DNA from: Plazaster borealis
Lineage: Eukaryota; Echinodermata; Asteroidea; Forcipulatida; Labidiasteridae
Assembly (NCBI GenBank): GCA_021014325.1
Contig: CM037462.1
Coordinates: 15,396,135-15,460,134, forward strand
DNA length: 64,000 nt
Direction: 5' to 3'
The notes beneath the pieces were generated by a model. That model did no database searches. It saw only the letters and a program-made list of their open reading frames with translations, and was not told the origin of the DNA. A program made the position numbers and the translations under genes. Numbering within the stretch: position 1 is the stretch's first letter; each line of letters starts with the position of its first letter. This document shows, one piece after another, positions 1-12,875 of the stretch.

Positions 1-984
1 AGTTTTTACAACATATCATTTTTGTACAAAGACGCAGTTTAAACGTACGATGAGCCCTGCGTTACATTGTTGCTCACTGAAAATAATACTTTATTCAGAA
101 CGAAAATTTACACAATAGAAAAAATAGTTAAAAATAACAATAAAATATAAATACTCCCTTTTCATCAATACACAGCTAGAAATGCAAACCCCCAAAAAAC
201 ATTTACCATTAAAGAAAAGAAGAAAGAAAAAAAAAACAAGGACACTGAAATTTGACCAAAACAAAAATACTTGGCACAGAAATTACGTAGAGATGTCAAC
301 AGAAAAGGTTGTTTTACTCGTTTGTATTTGATAAGCAAACACTAGCAGGAAACCATTCACCAACAATGACACGCTATTTTGGCTGGTAACCCAATTTTGC
401 TGCGCATATTTTCCTGTTTTTATCAAATTAATTGTTTTTTGTGCGGTATGGCTCCATGAAATGGAGTTGAGGAATACTCAATTAGCTAAACTTTTGAATG
501 TGCTTCAAGGAAGTTTAACAATTAACCCGCAAAAAACAAATATCACAGTTGCAAAAATAAAGCAATCAAACAGACAGGATATTGGGTAAAATGTGGATTA
601 ATTAAAAGGATTAAGCTATAAAAAAAACCTAAAACAAAAACCTTTCTAGATTTCCGTAGCTCTAATTACCAATTAATTTATCAGCTTTGACAAACATAGT
701 CTATTTTGCTCATCTCTGATTTGATAAAAACACTTTGAGTTTATTGCATGCTGGTGTGTTTATGGAAAAATACCCGGTTAATAATAATGATTGAATGTAC
801 CCTTATCAAACCACGATGTATCACTTTTAACAGTGATATTTAGTAGTTCTCACTTCACAGGAACACTCAATGACAGTGCAAAGTGATCACTCATGTACAT
901 GGAAATCGGTAAATGAAAGATTGTGCTGTTTGAAGCTTTGCATGGTGTGGAAAATAAGAGGTAACTCTGCTTTCGGGTACAACC
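1..984. other. No gene seen
   Basis: AT-rich sequence with short A runs. No convincing exon or repeat family was recognised here. Confidence 0.6.
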
Positions 985-1085
985 TTTTTGTGTAAATCTC
1001 TTTTGAGAGGAGTGTTGGCTCTTAAAAGAGCCGGTGTGGTCTCGACGTTTCGATCAGCATACTCTGATCGTCTTCAGGAGAAAGG
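985..1085 (+). repeat. Conserved SINE-tail motif, solo
   Basis: GAGGAGTGTTGGCTCTTAAA, GTCTCGACGTTTCGATCAGC and GATCGTCTTCAGGAG are the reverse complement of the tail at 54583-54690. The tRNA head is not seen here. Confidence 0.55.
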
Positions 1086-1619
1086 CTGATTCCCGAGGAG
1101 GCTGATCATTTCGGACATGTTATACAAATTAAGTTACTCATTTTCTAGGTGGAATAATTATAGAAATATATGGACTTTTTAGGATAAAGAAAACACAAAG
1201 ATTCAACATCGTCAGGGTAAAATCTTAACAGTCCCCGCCCCCTCGAGGGTTATAAGAGGAATCTTGCATCACACCCAGCTCACTACCCTTCAGAGCATGG
1301 GAAATGGAGCATTATAACTGCATGCTTTTCACGGCTATCCAGGAACCATCCAAGTAAATGATGGACTTACCGGATGATCTATCATTTCCGGCTGGTACTT
1401 GTGAAGATTCTCCGGGGCAGTTTAGTCACTCTGGTTTATGCCGAGATTGGGAAAACAAAAGAGCACATCCTCGATGATTAATAGACGAATTGAGAAGTTT
1501 TAAAGGGGCGGGCAGCCTGATTTAGATGGGCGAAAGAGGGTACCGGTAACTAATATGGAAAAACTGTAACACTCCCCCTTGTGGGAGCTTTGACGTGTTC
1601 CCTTGGCGGGAAAATCATC

Positions 1620-1800
1620 TAAGCAAACAAACAAACAAATACCCCAACAAACAAACAAACAAACAAACAAATAAACAAACAAACACCCCCCCAAAAAACA
1701 AACAAAAAAACCACCAAACCCCCCCCAAAAAAAAAAAAAAACAACAACAAAAAAAACAAAAAAACAAAAAAACAAACAAACAAACAAACAAACAAACAAT
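1620..1800. repeat. CAAA microsatellite and homopolymers
   Basis: Runs of CAAA units at both ends with C and A homopolymers between. The three ORFs across it are artefacts of the repeat. Confidence 0.9.
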
Positions 1801-1923
1801 AAAATCACCAGATACGCCTAGGCATACATATACTGTGTAGTATATACACGCCACTTAAATTAAGGGATGAGTTTGCAAGCTATAAAGTGGTATTTGTATC
1901 CTAAAAACTACAAATGGTATTAT

Positions 1924-2108
1924 TTAAAGTTTTCCGTAATTGGTTGAATGTATACTTTTGGTAATTGGAACCAACTGTTTGTTTCAACCCTATATGAAAT
2001 GTTTCTCAAAATGCTTTATACTATCAGAAGCTGCTGTACTTCTTACCAAGTAAGTTTTTATTGCCATTAATTTTATGAGTAATTACCAAACGTATACAGA
2101 CCCTTTAA
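1924..2108 (+). mobile_element. TTAA MITE family B, internally deleted
   Basis: Only the two ends are left: TTTTGGTAATTGGAACCAAC at the left and GTATACAGACCCT-TTAA at the right. Confidence 0.6.
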
Positions 2109-2266
2109 ATCATTGCAAATTACATTCTAATAATACAACTCTATGTACTATGCACTGATTCTATGCACTTATGACTCGGAACACGGGTAGGCCTACAACT
2201 GTTTCAAGCACTCGATAAAATCTTACTTGAATAACAATCAGTGGTTGAGATTGTTCAATATACAGC

Positions 2267-2305
2267 GTTAAACCATGGAGGTAGAATCTACCTCCATGGT
2301 TAAAC
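2267..2305. repeat. Near-perfect palindrome
   Basis: Arms AACCATGGAGGTAG and CTACCTCCATGGTT around a 3-base centre. The same core (CATGGAGGT, ACCTCCATG) recurs at 4724-4743. Confidence 0.85.
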
Positions 2306-3746
2306 TGATGGGTTTGCAGGTATAGGGATAGACGTAAACTCATCCCGAACTTCAAGCATGGATGGCTTTCTTTTGGTTTGGATCTTACTGGAGATACCAT
2401 TCAGCTCAGATTTCCTCAAATTGACATCAGTGTTAGCTCTGAGATCCAGAAAGTTCACAAGTGACACTCTCCACTTCCACAGAAAGCGTTCATACGTCAC
2501 TAATATTCAAACTAAACGTGCTGAGCAGGCTTTAGGACAGCTGTTTCGTCACAGGCAGGTGGTTTTAAAAATAGGTGGTATAACCTTTCAGATTTTTCGC
2601 GTTCCGGTTTCCGGGTCAGCCGGACTCGGAATCTGTGGTTCAGGTCTGACCAGGGAGTTTTTTTTTGGACTGTGGTGTTCCCATAAAACATCAGGGTTTT
2701 TTTTGCTTTGATTTTGAGAGGAGGTTCTTGTCAGACCAATCATGATAAATGTTTTGCTTGTTCCCATAAATATTCTTTGATAAACAGAGACAGCAAGTGT
2801 TCTCAGTTCGAACGCTATTTCCGTTATGCCAAGGATGTGCCCCACCATATTCTGATACAGTGTCAGTGCAATCTATTTTAACATCAATTATAGCCAGCTA
2901 TAGGCCTATGCTATAGATACTTTTACCAATACGAATTTTGACCTAAACTGCAACTAAAACAAAGTTCAATTCAACCCCATACTGTCATAATTAGCACGCA
3001 AATTTTGAAATAAATCCTATCAAAACGTCCAGATGCACATGCAGTTGACGAAATATTTCAAAATTCGCGTGCCAATTATGACAGTTAGTTAACTCAGCAG
3101 CATCTGACGAATAGTGCACTTTCAACACAGGTGTTCCGTTCTATAAATGAGTGCCATCCAGTACACTTCTGATGAGATGTATCCACAATATGGTTTTGTG
3201 GGGGGGGGGGGGGTTGTATTGCGTGACTCAAACGCGCAGTGCGGCTGTTGGTTTGGACTTGTGCCGATGGTCAATATTTTCAGCATGCAGAGTTGAAGTA
3301 CATTTGTATTTGCCTTGACTTCTGTGAACCAAAGCTAAGCCAATGTGTGGAATGATGTAATAGCCCTACGTGCACCCACAACCCGAGTTTAAAGGTCTAG
3401 TCTGAAATTTTCAACCATTAGGGAACATTAATTTTCAGTTTCCTATCTAAAAAAAGGGGGAAAGAAGAAAAAAACAAACTTCTGCCTTAATCATTATTGA
3501 ATTAAGTCAGCAACAAATGTAGCGGTGCATGGGGCAATCTCAACTCACAATGGGAGGGGGGGGGGTGAGGGGTAATCATTCATACTTTTATGTTTCGGTT
3601 GAAGAACACCCACACTCTAAAAACATCCGGGTCAGAATTGACCCGGATTCGGGTCCCGTTGGGCCTGACGCACTAAGTCTTTATAGTGACCCAGAATCTG
3701 TGTCAAAATGAACCAGAAATTGGTCAAACTGACGTAGAATCCTGAG
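2306..3746. other. No gene seen
   Basis: Contains a G run (3198-3211) and a small palindrome, GGGTCAGAATTGACCCGG near 3629. Its short ORFs show no family resemblance or splice support. Confidence 0.5.
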
Positions 3747-4095
3747 GTAAAGGTATTGTACACTTTTGGTAACAGCTCAAAAACAGTGTCCACATTTTGT
3801 GTGATTCAAAAATATGCATGAACAAGCAAACCTGTGAAAGTTTGAACTCAATTGGTCATCGAGATCACGAGAAAATAGTGAAAAGAGACCTTATGTGTTT
3901 TCTGTTTTTCAAAATATCGCGCGTGATAAAAACTATTGCTTTACTTATTTCTCAGAAACGATAGCATTTTAGGCAGAAATATTTTAAGGAACCCTTTCAA
4001 CCAGTACTTACTTTAAATCATGTAAGTTGTGTGTGAATCTGTGAACATTTGGGTTTTTTCCTCGATCTTACCAATATAGTGTACAGGGCCTTTAA
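3747..4095 (+). mobile_element. TTAA MITE family D
   Basis: Termini AGGTATTGTACACTTTTGG and AATATAGTGTACAGGGCCT-TTAA. The left TTAA has become GTAA. Interior GAAAAGAGACCTTATGTGTT is shared with copies at 25.6 and 27.8 kb. Confidence 0.75.
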
Positions 4096-4723
4096 ATCCA
4101 TGATTTGTAAAACCACTTTTCACGTCAGCCTGCCAGAAATTGGTTAGGTTCCCAGCCCTGGATTCCAGGTCGAATCTCACCCTGGAGTGAGTGAAGTTGG
4201 TCGCGTGCAATACAAAAAGTAAGCGTGTGTTTTCCACCAAAAACAAGAAACAACTTAGCGCCGTATTAGTGCGAACTGGTGCAAACGACAGAAGTGCCAA
4301 CTTTCCATTGAACAATGCTTCATTGCACTAAAACAAAGCCTACTCATTGACAAAGATACAAATGTGACAAGACAGAGGTCTTAATTAATTGATACGTCAG
4401 CCACGCATGGAGAATAGCAACAGGTGCGTGTGCTGCGGCTTGGATGTGTGTCGGTGTGCTAAACATAGTCCGGTATATAAAACAAACGAGGAGTGATAGA
4501 GTGTCAGTCAGTAAAATGCCCGGCATGAACACAGTACGAGGATAGCGCTTATGGGGGGTCCTTCGCGGTCAAAGTCTTGTCTGGAGATGAAAAACCACAA
4601 CTTTCTTGGTCTTAGAGATATGGTACTCATGTTAACTAATCAAACATAAAAGGGAACATTTGTTTTTCATGGTATTAGTTTCATCAACAAATAGTTCAGT
4701 AATAATTAATAATAGTGTTATAT

Positions 4724-4743
4724 CATGGAGGTGGACCTCCATG
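4724..4743. repeat. Palindrome with the same core as 2267
   Basis: CATGGAGGTGGACCTCCATG, a 9-bp arm palindrome with a 2-base centre. Confidence 0.85.
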
Positions 4744-4796
4744 GTTATTTGTATTATATAGCGAAAAGGTATACCCAGTAGGCCTACTCTAGGCGC

Positions 4797-5172
4797 TTAA
4801 AGGCTCCGAACACGTTTGGAAATTGTCAAAGACCAGTGTTCTCAGTGTATCCCAACATTTTTTATGCATGAAATAACAAGCCTATTTGGGCTCAATTGGT
4901 CATCGAAGTTGCAAGAAAATGATGAAAGAAAAAACACCCTTGTTGTACAAATTTGTGTGCTTTCAGATAGGAATAAAACTTCTTGCAAGAAGTTTTTATT
5001 ATTTTAGTGCAAAATTAGGCCTATACCTCATTCTCAAAAACTACGTTACTTCAGAGGGAGTCGTTTCATACAATATTTTATACTATTAACAGCTCTCCGT
5101 TGCTTGTTACCAAGTAAGTTTTTATGCTAATATTTGTTTTGAGTCATTACCAAACGTGTACGATACCTTTAA
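4797..5172 (+). mobile_element. TTAA MITE family A
   Basis: Flanked by TTAA on both sides. Termini AGGCTCCGAACACGTTTGG and CCAAACGTGTACGATACCT are inverted. The interior (TGTTGTACAAATTTGTGTGC, TTCTTGCAAGAAGTTTTTA) is shared by all family A copies. TTAA flanks point to mobilisation by a piggyBac-type transposase. No coding capacity; short ORFs inside are by-products. Confidence 0.8.
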
Positions 5173-6977
5173 ACAAACAGAAACATTTTAAGACATTTTT
5201 AAAATTATTTTTTATTAGGAGACATAAGGGTTTACCAGTTTGCCCTTTTTCGGTTTCCGCCTTGTCCATACTGCAAAACCTGTGGTGTTAACATTGATAC
5301 CATGGGTGTTGTCACATATAGGCCTAGATACCCAAGAGAGAATCAAAGTTAACATCATAGCGGGTGTTAGAATATTACCAATCGTGTTGGCAGAAATTAG
5401 TGTTATTTTAACACCTTCGGCCACATAAAAATAAAAAATTGTTGATCGTCCTTTTTTGATGGGAAGTGGGGGAGGGAGGGCGGTTTTTTTTTTTTTTTTT
5501 TTGACATGGCAAAATATGAAATAAAGAATAAAGATATCATCATAATCACTATAAAACAAAGGGTTTGTGTGATTTTGATGTTTTCAATTGTTTTGTTAAA
5601 CCCTTTCAAATCCTAGATGACATTTTCTGTAAACATTTTTCAAAAAACTAAAACGCAGCCTAAGTAAATATTTGAAGAATTTTTCTTGTTTTGCGCACAT
5701 GAATAATCTTTCTTTAATCATCTGTTTCCGACCTATGGATTTTGAAAAAATATCAGCTAAACAAAAATCTGGGAGCCAAGTTTGACTGAAAAGATCATTA
5801 AAAATACCGTTTTTATGATTTAAAGAAAAAAAAAAAAAAAAAAAAAAATTGGGGTCGGGGGGTTTTGTAGGGTCGGGCGGGGACGATCAACAATTATATA
5901 TTTTAATGCGGCCTTATGGTGTAAATTTTAACACCCCACGGTTGTTGCAGTGTAATGCTTCAATTTAGCACAAAGTTTGGGTGATCCTCTCATCAAAAGA
6001 ATAGGCCCCCAGAGAACAAGATTTGCGAATTTTCTGAAATTGAGTTTTAAGCGCAGAAGGCTAAAGCTATATAATATAATCCCGGCAGAACTTTATTTAC
6101 GTTTAACAATTTACCTGATCAAAGTCAATAGTCCGCTACAGGTGTAGCCGTGCCCCAATATAGGCTTATTTAGTGTGATGTTGAAGTTCGTCAGTCACTT
6201 TGATTCAGTACAAATCCACAACTTTGCACCTGCAAGCTGGTTTGGCGCACGACTAATTAATGTAGAACATATCATTGTACACAAAGCCAGTCAAAAACAC
6301 CCCAACTCTATACATCAATTAACAGTATAACTTTTTGAGAGTAAAAAGAAATTGATTATGCAATCGGAACAAATTGGCCAACCGGGTATTTATTCCTGAG
6401 TTTAACAAGCGATAATCAAAATTGTAAGGACGCATCAATTAATGACACAATGTATAAAATGTCAATAAAACATAAAACAAAATAGATAAACAGAAAACTC
6501 CCAAAACCTGCGTTTCAAACCGTACCTTAATAAGCCGCCCCCCCCACCTCCAGAAAAACATTTTAACCAAACAAAATGTAAACAAACATAAACCAGTGTT
6601 TGCCGATTTGCCGCACGCGCAGCGCATGTCTGTCAAGTGCATGCAGTGAATGAACCATGGTGAAAACAAACGCTCTTGTAAGTTGTGGGCTGCGGCCAGA
6701 GCAGGAATTATTTCCTAATTTTGACGGTTTTTTGAAGAGCTTTACGTAAAATGAACTTGCCTAGTCAGCCGTGCAGGAATGTAGACAAACATGCCGAGGA
6801 CAAGGAGAGCTTTGCATAATTTAGAAGAACGAAATAAGGGGAAAGTCTTCGTCAAAACATCTTGACTTGACAGCACAGTCGAAAACCAAGATGGCGCTGC
6901 ACACATGTGGGATGACAGGTGGTAAACAACACTCACTCGGCAAATTTGACAGCGGCTCATTCTCCAAACCAGCGCTA
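5173..6977. other. No gene seen
   Basis: Holds T and A homopolymers (5485, 5826) and several GTGTTA-containing stretches at 5280-5410. No supported exon. Confidence 0.5.
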
Positions 6978-7035
6978 TGGTTGAAGCAAGAAAGTTGACT
7001 CCATCTAAGTGCTGGCGACCAAGACTTGATAAAGG
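6978..7035 (+). CDS. Possible first exon of a neighbouring gene
   Basis: ATG at 6978 with G at -3 and +4 opens MVEARKLTPSKCWRPRLDK, followed by GTAGGA as a donor. The surrounding 6600-7000 is richer in CG than most of the window. No downstream exon was found, so this may be chance. Confidence 0.15.
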
Positions 7036-7369
7036 TAGGAGGGTAATAATAGTGACATATTAAACAAAGGACATATAACTTTGTAAACGAAGGAATGAAT
7101 TTCTAAATTCATGGATGAATGATTGAACGTGCTGGGTGGCAAACAAAGTTCAAACACTAACAGTAAGATGATGCATGTTTGGTTTGTTTTTTCTTTAATT
7201 AAGTATCCCAATGGTTATGTTAATAGTTTCTCTCCTAATGTCAGATGGATAAATAATAAACTTTAGCATAGACAAGTTTATCTTTGGTTGCGAAAGAAAC
7301 AATTCCCGATTTTCTTTCGCATAGTTGTAGTGAATCAAAATCAGAGAAAATTTGGACTATCGACCATGG

Positions 7370-8560
7370 GGTCATACCATGTGTTTTTTTGCTGTGATAA
7401 ATCCAACAAAGCAGGTGTTGCTAGCTGTTTAAAAATGACTTGGTCTACAGTGTTAATAATTGATTCTTCTGACAGATTTATCATAATTGATACTATTATT
7501 ATTATTAATTGAGGTTGATGATTGACAGTGTTTACTGGCTAATGTTTATAAATGCTTACAATGAAGACCCAAATCTTTTGATCTGATTGTAAAAAAATGT
7601 AATGATTTTGATTTTGGGAATATAATTATTGGTGGATACTTTATTGCTGTGATGAATGTTACTTATGATAGAAGGGTGGTAGGCCCTGCCCAGGCCTGGA
7701 TTTTCCTCTTTGAGAGGGCAAGGCCAATCTTAAAGTCTTTGGGCAAATGTTTTAGGAGCACCAAGGCCAAGACCAGGAGCAACGGGGGCCATGGCCTCTG
7801 TGTAATTCCAGGCCTGTGTAACAATTTTAAAATGCAGAACAAAATCTCAAATGTCATTGATTCCCTGGAATTAATTGATGTTTTTGGAGAGAAAACAATT
7901 CTGGGGTTATATTAGGTAGTTAGTTGGAGATCAACCCATTCTCCACCGGTTCTTTGCAGACTGGATTATTTTTTAATTAGTTTCTAATCATCTTTGGGGT
8001 AATACTGACTTGTCAGATAATTGTTCCTGGGTATAAAACAGATTACTGAATGATTACTTTATGATTACTAAGGAGAGTCCAGACTCCAGTTGGCAAGATC
8101 ACAAATATTAAAAGCTTCTAAGCTTTGTCACTTTGACTTTTTTGTTGAATGTGTTACCTATTCCTTGGGAATTTATTTCACAGGTGAACAAAGCTGGATT
8201 ACAATTTTATTTGGAATGGGAAACCTAATCGAGTAGGCAGGAAAGCTGTAAATAATGACTACAAAATGCATCATGGTTTGAAAATGCTTGATTTGGAGTA
8301 TTTAAAAAAAGGGTCTTAAATGTATGGATCAAGAGACTTCTTGATAGCTCAAAAAATGCAAAGTGTAAGCTTTTTTGTCTTAATGGTGTTTTTAAGGGGC
8401 ACCCTATCCAACTGATATAGGGAGAAAACAGAGCGCTTGCCTCAGTTTTGTAGGCCCTAAAAATATTCTTTACCAGACAGATTTGAGAGCCAAATACAGT
8501 GAAACAATTTTGCACAATTGTGACCTGGGAGGTTGTTGACTTCCAACTTGAAGTATTTTG
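7370..8560 (+). pseudogene. Broken L1-like LINE, endonuclease and RT tail
   Basis: Plus-strand fragments in several frames resemble a non-LTR retrotransposon. An endonuclease start reads SNKAGVASCLK (about 7407). NIIIGGYF (about 7617) stands where GGDFN is expected, then comes YDRR. WRSTHSPPVLCRLDYFLIS (about 7925-7985) resembles the endonuclease C-terminus. At 8205-8300 the downstream ORF2 motif WNGKPNRVGR is followed by HGLKMLDLEYL. The polymerase core is missing between them, and stops and frameshifts are frequent. This is a dead, internally deleted copy of the L1 type. Confidence 0.55.
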
Positions 8561-9264
8561 GATGACCTAACTATAAGCCCAGAAAAAACTGGTCCTGTTT
8601 GCCGAGAGGTGCAGGGCCACTTTTTCAAGACCGATGCTCTGACGTTTGGAAAAGTGTGGGGGTGTGTTTATTTGGAGGGGAAATAACTCGACAGGCCTTG
8701 GGACAACCCATGTCAAATTTAGCAGAGGACAAAGTTTAGGAGTCAATGGATAATTTTCTCTTTATTGTAAAAAGCTCTGAGACTTCTAAGTATTTAAAAA
8801 GTTTTTTTGAATATTTAGCATTTTGTACTTTATGCTACAGTATGGGAGTTTATTTAGTGGGGTGAACCCTATAACCCTGAATTGTGTCAGCCATAATTGT
8901 TTAAATTTGTGGGATTTTAAACAAGTTATTGTTTACAACAGTTTGTAAGCTGACAATCAGTGTAATACATACTTTCTTTTTTAATCCAGTTATAATTTTA
9001 TTTCAAGTTTTTACTGTGCAAACAGTTCATTTACAGGGAAAAAGGGATGTTAAATATTACAAAATGGTGGATCACTCCCCAGTCAGAATGTGCTAGTTGT
9101 TGCAGTTTTGGGAGTAAATTTTCTGTGTATAAAAAAACTTTTGACTGCTCAGAATATTTTTTATTTTTTCATTCTACCCACTGATTTTTGAATGTGGTTT
9201 GCAATTTTTACAAGCATTTTCTTTCTTGGAAAAGCACACCTTTAAAGGAAATTATGAGAAGACA

Positions 9265-9600
9265 TTATTGACTGGGGTCAAACTTCAACCCATATAATTG
9301 TAAGTTCATGACATGACAGTTTTCACATGGTTTTGATTTTGATTTTGATTTTTCATCCATTGTCGATCCACTGCAGGCTGGAGGCCTCAGCACGATGTCT
9401 CCAAGTGTCTCTATTTTAATGCTTGTTGATACCAACTGACTATTCCTCCAGTATTGTTGCAGCTCGTCTCTCCATCTTTTTCTCCGGCGCCCTCTATTCC
9501 GTTTGTTCCCATATGGCATCCAGTGATTGATTGCAGAGCTCCAGTGGTTATCTGTTCTGCAGTTTATGTGTCCTGCCCAGCTCCATTTTCTCTTTTCTGA
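9265..9600 (-). pseudogene. LINE C-terminal fragment with microsatellite tail
   Basis: The minus strand reads KRKWSWAGHI, then DNHWSSAINHW and RGRRRKRWRDELQQYW, the familiar end of LINE reverse transcriptases (WAGHI...RGRPRKRWRD). A frameshift follows, and another frame gives QPAVDRQWMKNQ. It ends in a short tandem tail read as ttttga repeats on the plus strand (9332-9352), as expected for LINEs with microsatellite 3' ends. Only the last 100 or so codons remain. Confidence 0.6.
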
Positions 9601-10179
9601 CTGTTTCTAAGATGTCCGGAACAAACATAGTCTACTATACTACCAATAAAACTGCAAGATTAAACTGAAATCCTGGGCTAATTGAAGGATCGCTAGTCAA
9701 CAAATCAAAAGCTGCTCAAGGAGAAATTATGGCTATATGAACGTCAAGGTCCCCGGATCAAACAAACACACTTAATGATGCATGATGTGCACAGAGTGGC
9801 TTACATGGCATACACCGGAACTCAAAAGTTGTGTGTTTGTTCTGAAACATTTGTCCCTTGAGCCCCGCCGCATCAATAACTCAAGGAAATCTTGTTAGAA
9901 AACACACACACGTGAGGGCCATGGCAAATAACCTGATTGCTTGGTCTGAGTGACAAGTGTAAGTTTTTTCAAGTTCAATATTGTATTTTGTTAACACACA
10001 AGCCGAGATAAATGCGTTTTAGTTCGGTCACTTTTTGAAACTGCGTTTTCACCTTCATTCACAAAGAATAACATATTTTTAGATTCCTCGAAAGTACACA
10101 TGTCAAGGTTTCCGTACATGTTTATTTCATAAAAATTGCTTTTTTTATTTGTAGAAAAACTAATTGATAAACAGGATTG

Positions 10180-10570
10180 TCCCTTCGTGAAACCGTTTTT
10201 TCCCTACTTCGCACATTTTGCCCTCTCGGATTGTCCCTTCGTGAAACCCTTTTCAAATTGGCTGTTCGTGAAACCGGAAAAACGCCTAGGACGTCAAATT
10301 TGCCCCAGCGGCGTGTGTACAAAGTAACTCTGATTTTACATGACACCGTGAACCAGTGTAAATGTTGGTACCCGTATATCACAATTACAAATTGGCTCTT
10401 CGTTTTTGGCACCGTGCCAGCGCAATTAGTGTAATTAGAAAAATATAACGATTCAGCACTTGAAAGCTGGGGAAAATGTTCACGTCACTTATAACATCCA
10501 AAATGTGTAAAAATACCGATTTGCCAAAATGTGTGATTTTTTGAAGGATTGCCTCTTCGTGAAACCGGTG
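10180..10570 (+). repeat. Recurring TTCGTGAAACC motif
   Basis: TTGTCCCTTCGTGAAACCG (10187), TTGTCCCTTCGTGAAACCC (10233), GCTGTTCGTGAAACCGG (10262) and GCCTCTTCGTGAAACCGG (10551), with a weaker ATTGGCTCTTCG (10391). Spacing is irregular. Confidence 0.6.
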
Positions 10571-10749
10571 ACGAAATTATCTATCATTCACAAGGAGCAA
10601 GGTTTGCAATTTAACTGAATGTACAATTTGATATTGGGCAAGTGATTTTGAAAATTTGGTACAAGTTGCCCTTTCTTGTACAGTTGTCGTGAAACAAAGT
10701 ACAAATGGAATTGATTGTATCGACACTGTGCCCTCCGTCTCTTGTATGC

Positions 10750-11155
10750 CTTTTAGGGCTCAAATTTTTTCACTGGACCGAGGCTAGTGGTCTTTGTTTC
10801 GGGCCAGTAGACTTTAGACAGGACAAGTCCAGCAGTCTTGTGTTTTTTTAATTGAATAATAATGATACATGTACCTCACTGTGTAATATCTTAAAAGAAA
10901 CAAATTATTTCCAAATGTTCGCTTTGAGTCTGAAAAATACCTTTTAATTCTATTGAGTAATGAAGTAAACTTAATACCCCAAAAGACAGATGAGATAAAT
11001 CTTCTCTTATGTCTTAGTGCAATTATCGTTCAAATAAAATCAATTAAATGCATGTTGTCAGGACTCGGGAAGTATGTTCTCATTTTGATTCTGGTCTTGT
11101 AGAAATATTTCTGGTCCAGTAAACATTTTGAGTGACAAGCCCTGTGGTCTTGTGG
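10750..11155 (+). repeat. Dispersed repeat family I
   Basis: CTGGACCGAGGCTAGTGGTC, GGACAAGTCCAGCAGTC, TCTGGTCCAGTAAACATTTT and AAGCCCTGTGGTCTTGTGG recur at 55050-55800. The family also appears reversed near 42285-42380. Confidence 0.6.
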
Positions 11156-12218
11156 ATTTTTCGAGCGTTGCCTTTCCTTTGGCCCTGTCATCTAGTAATA
11201 TTTCTTCTTCTTATCCATTTCAGCGAGGGCGCTGTAGCAGCTTGGGAGCCAACAGTTACTGGGTACCCAGCAGATTTACCCTTTTTTACAATCGTGACCG
11301 TTATTGACCAAATGCACGGCACTGTGATCTCTGCAAGGACCATTTTCTGGCAAAGGTGAGTGTTCCTTTTTGGATTTGTGGCTGAAAATGCATGGACGAT
11401 ACTCTGGGTTTTTTCCATGGCCTATTTACCAAGTCGTTTGTTCAAAAGTTTGATGACAGTCTCATCATCCTTAGACATTTAAAAAAAATTCCTGAGCACT
11501 AGAAGGCAGAGTATGGACGTTTGTAATTTTGACGTCTAGTACCACCATGGCAAATGTGAGATGACTTCTTGCACAGCCCATGGTTTCCCAAGTAACATTG
11601 AGGAATTGCATCTGCTGCCTTTGCAGCCATGGCTGTCTTTTGAGACTGGCCACCAAGTTTTTGGTTAAGGATTGCACCAGCCTCGGCCTGAGCCCTGTGG
11701 CTAATGTCATTGACAAATCTATCTTGTAATTTAGCCTTTTTTTTTCCTTTTCTTTTTTTAACCGGAAACATATCTGTGCTGAATGTAGCGTGACATTGGC
11801 TGCACAAAAGAGATCCATTAAGACTAGGGGGGGGGGGGGCTGTAGCAAATGTTCAGTTTCCATACCTGCCTTGCGTTGCATGAAAAAATGTAATAATACC
11901 ATATGCAAGACACCCATTAGTATCAGTTGTGACCCTATTTATCTTAATAATTGGCTCTTTAGAGTTCAACAGTTTCTTGGCACATTGAGTTTCTCCTTCT
12001 TGTTCGTCACCAATGTTGAAATTTGCAGGGCGAGTGGCATTGCATGTTCCATTGTTTTCTTTGTGTTCTTTGTGGAGGTTGTACATTTTTAGTAGTGTAT
12101 GCTCTAGTGATTGAACATCACTTGTTTTGGTTGTCACATTTTCACAGACCACATCCTCTTGTCTGTGTTGCTGAAACAAAGTTGGGTTTTTCTGCGACAG
12201 TTTCTCAGAGGATTATGG

Positions 12219-12550
12219 CATGTCGTGGCCGAGCGGTTAAGAGCACAGGACTCAAGCTCTGGTGTTTCTGATCAGCAGAGTGTGGGTTCGAATCCAGTCA
12301 TGACACTTGTATCCTTGAGCAAGATGCTTTACCATAGTTGCTTTGTCCTTCGGATGGGACATTAAGCCGTAGGTCCCGTGTACTAGAATTGGTGGTGCAT
12401 GTAAAAGAACACAGAACACTTATCGTGGAAGAGTATGGGTTAACCCCGGTGTTTCTGGTTCACATAGCAAGCACCCTTGTTTACAAGTTTCCTCAGGCCT
12501 GTGAGCTACATGTAAAGTGATTAAGTTCACTTATGAGGCATCCTTGGTTT
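12219..12550 (+). mobile_element. SINE type 1, inside the Mutator-like gene
   Basis: tRNA-derived SINE. The head has an A box (GTGGCCGAGCGG, 12225-12236) and a B box (GGTTCGAATCC, 12285-12295) in a Leu/Ser-tRNA-like arrangement. The body is shared with copies near 34.3, 49.0, 50.3, 59.7 and 62.6 kb. The insertion splits the transposase pseudogene and so is younger than it. Confidence 0.8.
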
Positions 12551-12659
12551 CATTACCAGAAATCTATAAAAATGATAATACTGTGGATTCACTTCAACGG
12601 CCACTGAATGTCCTTCACCAGCTTACTTGTTTCGGCCATATCCTGTTCATTTTCAAAAG

Positions 12660-12875
12660 TCATAGGGGGATCAGGTTGGCTCAGTGGTTTCTTACCCTGC
12701 CTTTCACCTCTGTGGGCCCTGGTTCGAATCCCACCTCAGACCGGAGCCTTGCATGTGGATTGGGTTTTCAGTCCCCCCCAATTGGGGTTTTCCTCCCACA
12801 TCTAAAACTGAGCATTTCTCGTTTCCTATTCATCCTGTTATTGGCAGTAATTGTGCTTTTGGATGTGTAAATAAA
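12660..12875 (+). mobile_element. SINE type 2, inside the Mutator-like gene
   Basis: tRNA-derived SINE with TTGGCTCAGTGGTTTCTTAC and B box GGTTCGAATCC. The body (GATTGGGTTTTCAGTCCC, TTTTCCTCCCACATCT) is shared with 61.64-61.91 kb. It is a second insertion into the transposase pseudogene. Confidence 0.75.

Noticed and set aside
12225..12300. Possible tRNA-Leu/Ser gene
   Set aside because: A and B boxes are present but the acceptor stem does not pair and the sequence recurs with the same downstream body, so it is a SINE head. The same applies to the heads near 59.7, 62.6, 16.9 and 41.3 kb.
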